Below are positions 23,307-25,790 of a stretch of 25,790 bases of DNA, in pieces. The notes under the pieces were generated by a model. It had not been told where the DNA came from, ran no database searches, and saw only the letters and a list, made by a program, of their open reading frames with translations. The position numbers were made by a program, and so were the translations under genes. The stretch comes from CAZJKE01 sp964546585 (lineage in GTDB: Bacteria; Planctomycetota; Phycisphaerae; Phycisphaerales; SM1A02), in contig CAZJKE010000024.1 in assembly GCA_964546585.1 (NCBI GenBank), positions 1 to 25,790 on the forward strand, given 5' to 3'. The stretch's first letter is position 1. The number at the start of each line of letters is the position of its first letter.

Positions 23307-23654
23307 ATGAGCATTCATAGCCAGTTCATGGACATCCCGGTTACCACGACGTTCGACATAGAAGGCTTCCGCATCGCCGAATACAAGGGCATTGTTCGTG
23401 GGCTGGTCGTCCGCGCCCCTACCATTGCGCAGGGATTCATGGGCGGTTTGAAGAAAGTCATCGGGGGCAAGATTGGGGCCTATACAGACATGTGCGAACA
23501 AACGCGGCAGGACGCCTTTCAACATCTACTTGAACATGCGCAACAGATGGGCGCCAATGCCGTGGTGGGATTTCGGTACGATTCATCTGATCTTGAACAA
23601 TCCGCTACCGAAGTGCTCTGCTACGGGACCGCCGTGGTGATTGAACCTGCCTGA
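23307..23654 (+). CDS. YbjQ/UPF0145 family protein
   Basis: A 115-residue protein of the YbjQ family (COG0393, putative heavy-metal-binding domain). The pattern is clear: VTTTFDIEGFRIAEYKGIVRGLVVRAP, GGKIGAYTDMCEQTRQDAFQHLLEHAQQMGANAVVGFRYD and EVLCYGTAVVIE. The family is thought to form small oligomers; the biological role is not established. ATG 23307 has no Shine-Dalgarno but a TAGAAT hexamer 6 nt upstream. It is followed 10 nt later by the ABC exporter gene, so the two are probably co-transcribed. Confidence 0.9.
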   Translation: MSIHSQFMDIPVTTTFDIEGFRIAEYKGIVRGLVVRAPTIAQGFMGGLKKVIGGKIGAYTDMCEQTRQDAFQHLLEHAQQMGANAVVGFRYDSSDLEQSATEVLCYGTAVVIEPA

Positions 23655-23664
23655 GTTCTTTGGC

Positions 23665-25617
23665 ATGCCCAGCCACCCGTCCTCCAGCAAACATCGGTTC
23701 GTGGAATTCCGAAGGCGCCTTCGCGAGCCGGTCAGCACCGAGGATGTTCCGACGCTCGAATCCGGACGCAAGTCATTGGAGCGATCACGATCGTTCCGCA
23801 CATTGGTGAGAGAGTTCTGGCGACTCTCGGGACCAAACAGACGTGACATCCTCTGGGCCCTCGGTTACCTGACAGTCGGTGCCACGATCGGGCTCATCCC
23901 GCCCGCTGCGACAAAGGTCGTCTTCGACAACATTCTTGGTGACGAACCACTTCCGGCGGTGGTAGTCGATCGCATGCCGTGGCTGGAGGACAAGGTGACC
24001 TTGCTTGGAGTCATCGCTGTTGGCACCGTACTCATCACGATGATCGCGCTTGTCTTTGGTGTACGCGGCCGATGGATTGCGACTCGCACCGCGACGCGCA
24101 TCCAGGTCTCGGTGCGAAGGCAGTCTTTTCTGCACGCCACCTCGCTGCCGTTGCATCGCATTCATCAACTTCGTAGCGGCGGCGCCGCGTCGCTGGTACG
24201 GGAAGATGCGGGGTCGATCGGCGATCTCGTGTTCGGACTCTGCTACAACCCATGGAGGGCGATCATTCAGTTGGTCGGCATCCTCTGCATCCTGCTCATC
24301 GTGGACTGGCGGTTGCTATTGGGGTCGCTCATTCTGTTCCCGATAGTCTTCTTTACCCATCGCACTTGGATCAGTCGGATCAGGCCGCTTTGGCGCAGCA
24401 TTCGCGGTACCCGGCAGCAGTGCGATGCTATGGTGACTGAATCGTTCGGCGGGGCGCGGGTAGTACGAAGTTTCTCGCGGCAGCGGACCGAGGCGACGAA
24501 CTGGATTCGCGCCAATCATCTGCTTGTTCGCAAGGAGTTGCTTGCATGGTGGTGTTCGCGTGGCGTGGACATTGCTTGGTCGATCCTGATTCCAGCAGCG
24601 ACTGCGGCGGTACTTTGGTACGGCGGATGGCAGGTATTGCATGATCGCGCCCTAGTGACGGCGGGGGAGCTGGAAGCGAGCAAGGCGATTACGGCGGGGG
24701 ACATGGTGATGTTTCTGGCGTATCTGGCGATGCTGATGGGGCCGCTGGCGACGTTGGCAGAGAGCGCTACGGCATTGCAGAACTCGCTTGCAGCGATGGA
24801 TCGAGTGCTCGATCTTGCTGAGGAGCCGACCGAGGAACATGCCCATAGCGGTTCAGTGGTGGTAACGGCGGATGGGGTACGCGGTGAAATCGTGTTCAAG
24901 GATGTCTGGTTTCGCTACCCACAAACCGAATCGGATGTGCTGCAGGGAATTTCGCTTGAGGCGCCTGCGGGCAGTACCACGGCGTTAGTTGGGCCGAGCG
25001 GGTCTGGAAAGACGACACTCTGTAATATCGTTGCGGCGTTCTATCAGTGTGACAAGGGCCAGATTCGCCTCGACGGAACACCGCTTCGTGATATCGATCT
25101 CGCGTCGTATCGTTCGCTGCTTGGCATTGTCGAGCAGGACATCTTTCTCTTCGAGGGCACCATTGCCGGCAATATCGCCTATGGTCGCCGGGGAGCATCG
25201 CAGGAGGAAATCAAGCGTGCTGCGGAGCAGGCTGCGGCGCACGAATTCATCAGCGACTTCAGCGATGGGTATGACACGGAGATTGGCGAGCGTGGGGTGA
25301 AACTCAGTGGAGGGCAGCGGCAGCGGATTGCGATTGCGCGTGCGTTGCTTGCTGACCCACGGATTCTGATTCTCGATGAGGCGACGAGCAATCTGGATAC
25401 GGAGTCGGAGCGTCTGATTCAACAGAGTCTCTCGACACTGCTGCAAAATCGCACGAGTTTTGTGATTGCGCACAGGCTGAGCACGATCGTAGATGCTGAT
25501 CAGATTCTCGTACTCGATGGTGGCCGGATCATCGAGTCGGGCACGCACGAACAACTCATGGCCCGCAGCGAGCGGTACCACAACATGGTTCTGCTGCAGA
25601 CCCACCCGCAGGGATAG
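23665..25617 (+). CDS. ABC exporter, fused permease and ATPase (MsbA-like)
   Basis: A half-transporter of 650 aa that works as a dimer in the inner membrane. About 50 charged residues precede a six-helix transmembrane domain (about 60-360). The nucleotide-binding domain has Walker A GPSGSGKT (443-450), Q-loop VEQDIFLFEGTIAGNIAYG, signature LSGGQRQR (547-554), Walker B ILILDEAT with D571/E572, D-loop SNLD and H-loop VIAHRLST, all intact. This layout is shared by lipid (MsbA), drug and peptide exporters; the substrate cannot be told. ATG 23665 is preferred over a TTG at 23641 that would overlap ybjQ; neither has a good Shine-Dalgarno. Confidence 0.93.
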   Translation: MPSHPSSSKHRFVEFRRRLREPVSTEDVPTLESGRKSLERSRSFRTLVREFWRLSGPNRRDILWALGYLTVGATIGLIPPAATKVVFDNILGDEPLPAVVVDRMPWLEDKVTLLGVIAVGTVLITMIALVFGVRGRWIATRTATRIQVSVRRQSFLHATSLPLHRIHQLRSGGAASLVREDAGSIGDLVFGLCYNPWRAIIQLVGILCILLIVDWRLLLGSLILFPIVFFTHRTWISRIRPLWRSIRGTRQQCDAMVTESFGGARVVRSFSRQRTEATNWIRANHLLVRKELLAWWCSRGVDIAWSILIPAATAAVLWYGGWQVLHDRALVTAGELEASKAITAGDMVMFLAYLAMLMGPLATLAESATALQNSLAAMDRVLDLAEEPTEEHAHSGSVVVTADGVRGEIVFKDVWFRYPQTESDVLQGISLEAPAGSTTALVGPSGSGKTTLCNIVAAFYQCDKGQIRLDGTPLRDIDLASYRSLLGIVEQDIFLFEGTIAGNIAYGRRGASQEEIKRAAEQAAAHEFISDFSDGYDTEIGERGVKLSGGQRQRIAIARALLADPRILILDEATSNLDTESERLIQQSLSTLLQNRTSFVIAHRLSTIVDADQILVLDGGRIIESGTHEQLMARSERYHNMVLLQTHPQG

Positions 25618-25640
25618 TCGGGATTGGTGAATTGGAGGAG

Positions 25641-25670
25641 TTGCACCGGTGCCCGAGGGAGTGGTATGGT
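25641..25670 (+). promoter_or_regulatory. Candidate promoter for tRNA-Val
   Basis: TTGCAC (25641-25646), an 18-nt spacer and an extended -10, TGG then TATGGT (25665-25670). The -10 lies 10 nt before the mature tRNA 5' end. GCACCGGTGC (25643-25652) is a perfect palindrome overlapping the -35. Confidence 0.45.
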
Positions 25671-25680
25671 GTGCTGCTTG

Positions 25681-25754
25681 GGGCCATTGGCGCAGTTGGC
25701 TAGCGCGCTTGTATGACACACAAGAGGTCACTGGTTCGAGCCCAGTATGGCCCA
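25681..25754 (+). tRNA. tRNA-Val(GAC)
   Basis: A full 74-nt cloverleaf can be drawn by hand. Acceptor GGGCCAT/ATGGCCC (7 bp); D-stem GCGC/GCGC; anticodon stem CTTGT/ACAAG with loop ATGACAC, anticodon GAC at 25715-25717 (reads GUC/GUU); 5-nt variable loop; T-stem ACTGG/CCAGT with loop TTCGAGC; discriminator A. CCA is not encoded. All stems pair perfectly. Confidence 0.95.
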
Positions 25755-25790
25755 CTCCTCGGTGACCAATCAAACATGGCGGCACATGAG

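Noticed and set aside
24985..25785. Open frame of ~266 codons on the minus strand
   Set aside because: Antisense to the ABC ATPase domain and the tRNA gene; its N-terminal part is a translation of the tRNA.

Overview
The window looks like chromosomal DNA of a marine planctomycete-type bacterium, most likely the Phycisphaerae/Phycisphaerales. The evidence is indirect: high GC; a large Ser/Thr kinase fused to a membrane segment and a TPR-rich C-terminal half; a secreted protein ending in a dockerin-like repeat pair (CPADVNGDG...DLLAIIAEWG); a short omega subunit beginning IVRKCGGRFKLT; and type III glutamine synthetase. Most genes are housekeeping. No prophage, insertion sequence, CRISPR array or defence island was recognised.

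Layout. 11-2420 (minus): ClC chloride transporter, rnpA and yidD in a tight overlapping series. 2421-2555: divergent promoter region. 2556-5409 (plus): rpoZ, a stand-alone coaC decarboxylase, a secreted Cys-rich/dockerin protein and a tandem-ACT protein. 5417-16522 (minus): a long block read in the order mazG-like, trpA, glnN (GS III), tig, a small membrane/SHOCT-like protein, clpX, rpmB, dnaG, rpoD. It probably holds several transcription units, with candidate promoters ahead of tig, rpmB and dnaG. 16682-18613 (plus): three consecutive lipoprotein genes, the first LPP20/FlgP-like, the second a clear FlgO-domain protein, the third of unknown type. 18694-19062 (plus): STAS protein. 19059-23263 (minus): TPR kinase translationally coupled to an Ntn-hydrolase asparaginase. 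23307-25617 (plus): YbjQ family protein and an ABC exporter. 25681-25754: tRNA-Val(GAC).

How the genes fit together. The minus block joins replication initiation (primase), the housekeeping sigma factor, ribosome parts (L28), nascent-chain folding (trigger factor), ATP-dependent unfolding (ClpX) and nitrogen/tryptophan metabolism. It resembles the classical rpsU-dnaG-rpoD and tig-clpP-clpX clusters, but with rpmB where rpsU would be and a small membrane protein where clpP would be. The three-lipoprotein operon is the best candidate for an under-described system, possibly an envelope or flagellar outer-ring assembly. It carries a perfect 13-bp tandem duplication over the ribosome-binding site of the flgO-like gene.

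Start codons. Several genes lack a Shine-Dalgarno but have a TANNNT hexamer 6-7 nt before the start (ACT protein, mazG, kinase, ybjQ), which suggests leaderless transcripts. Several long open frames run antisense to or upstream of true genes; they were trimmed or rejected using homology and start signals.
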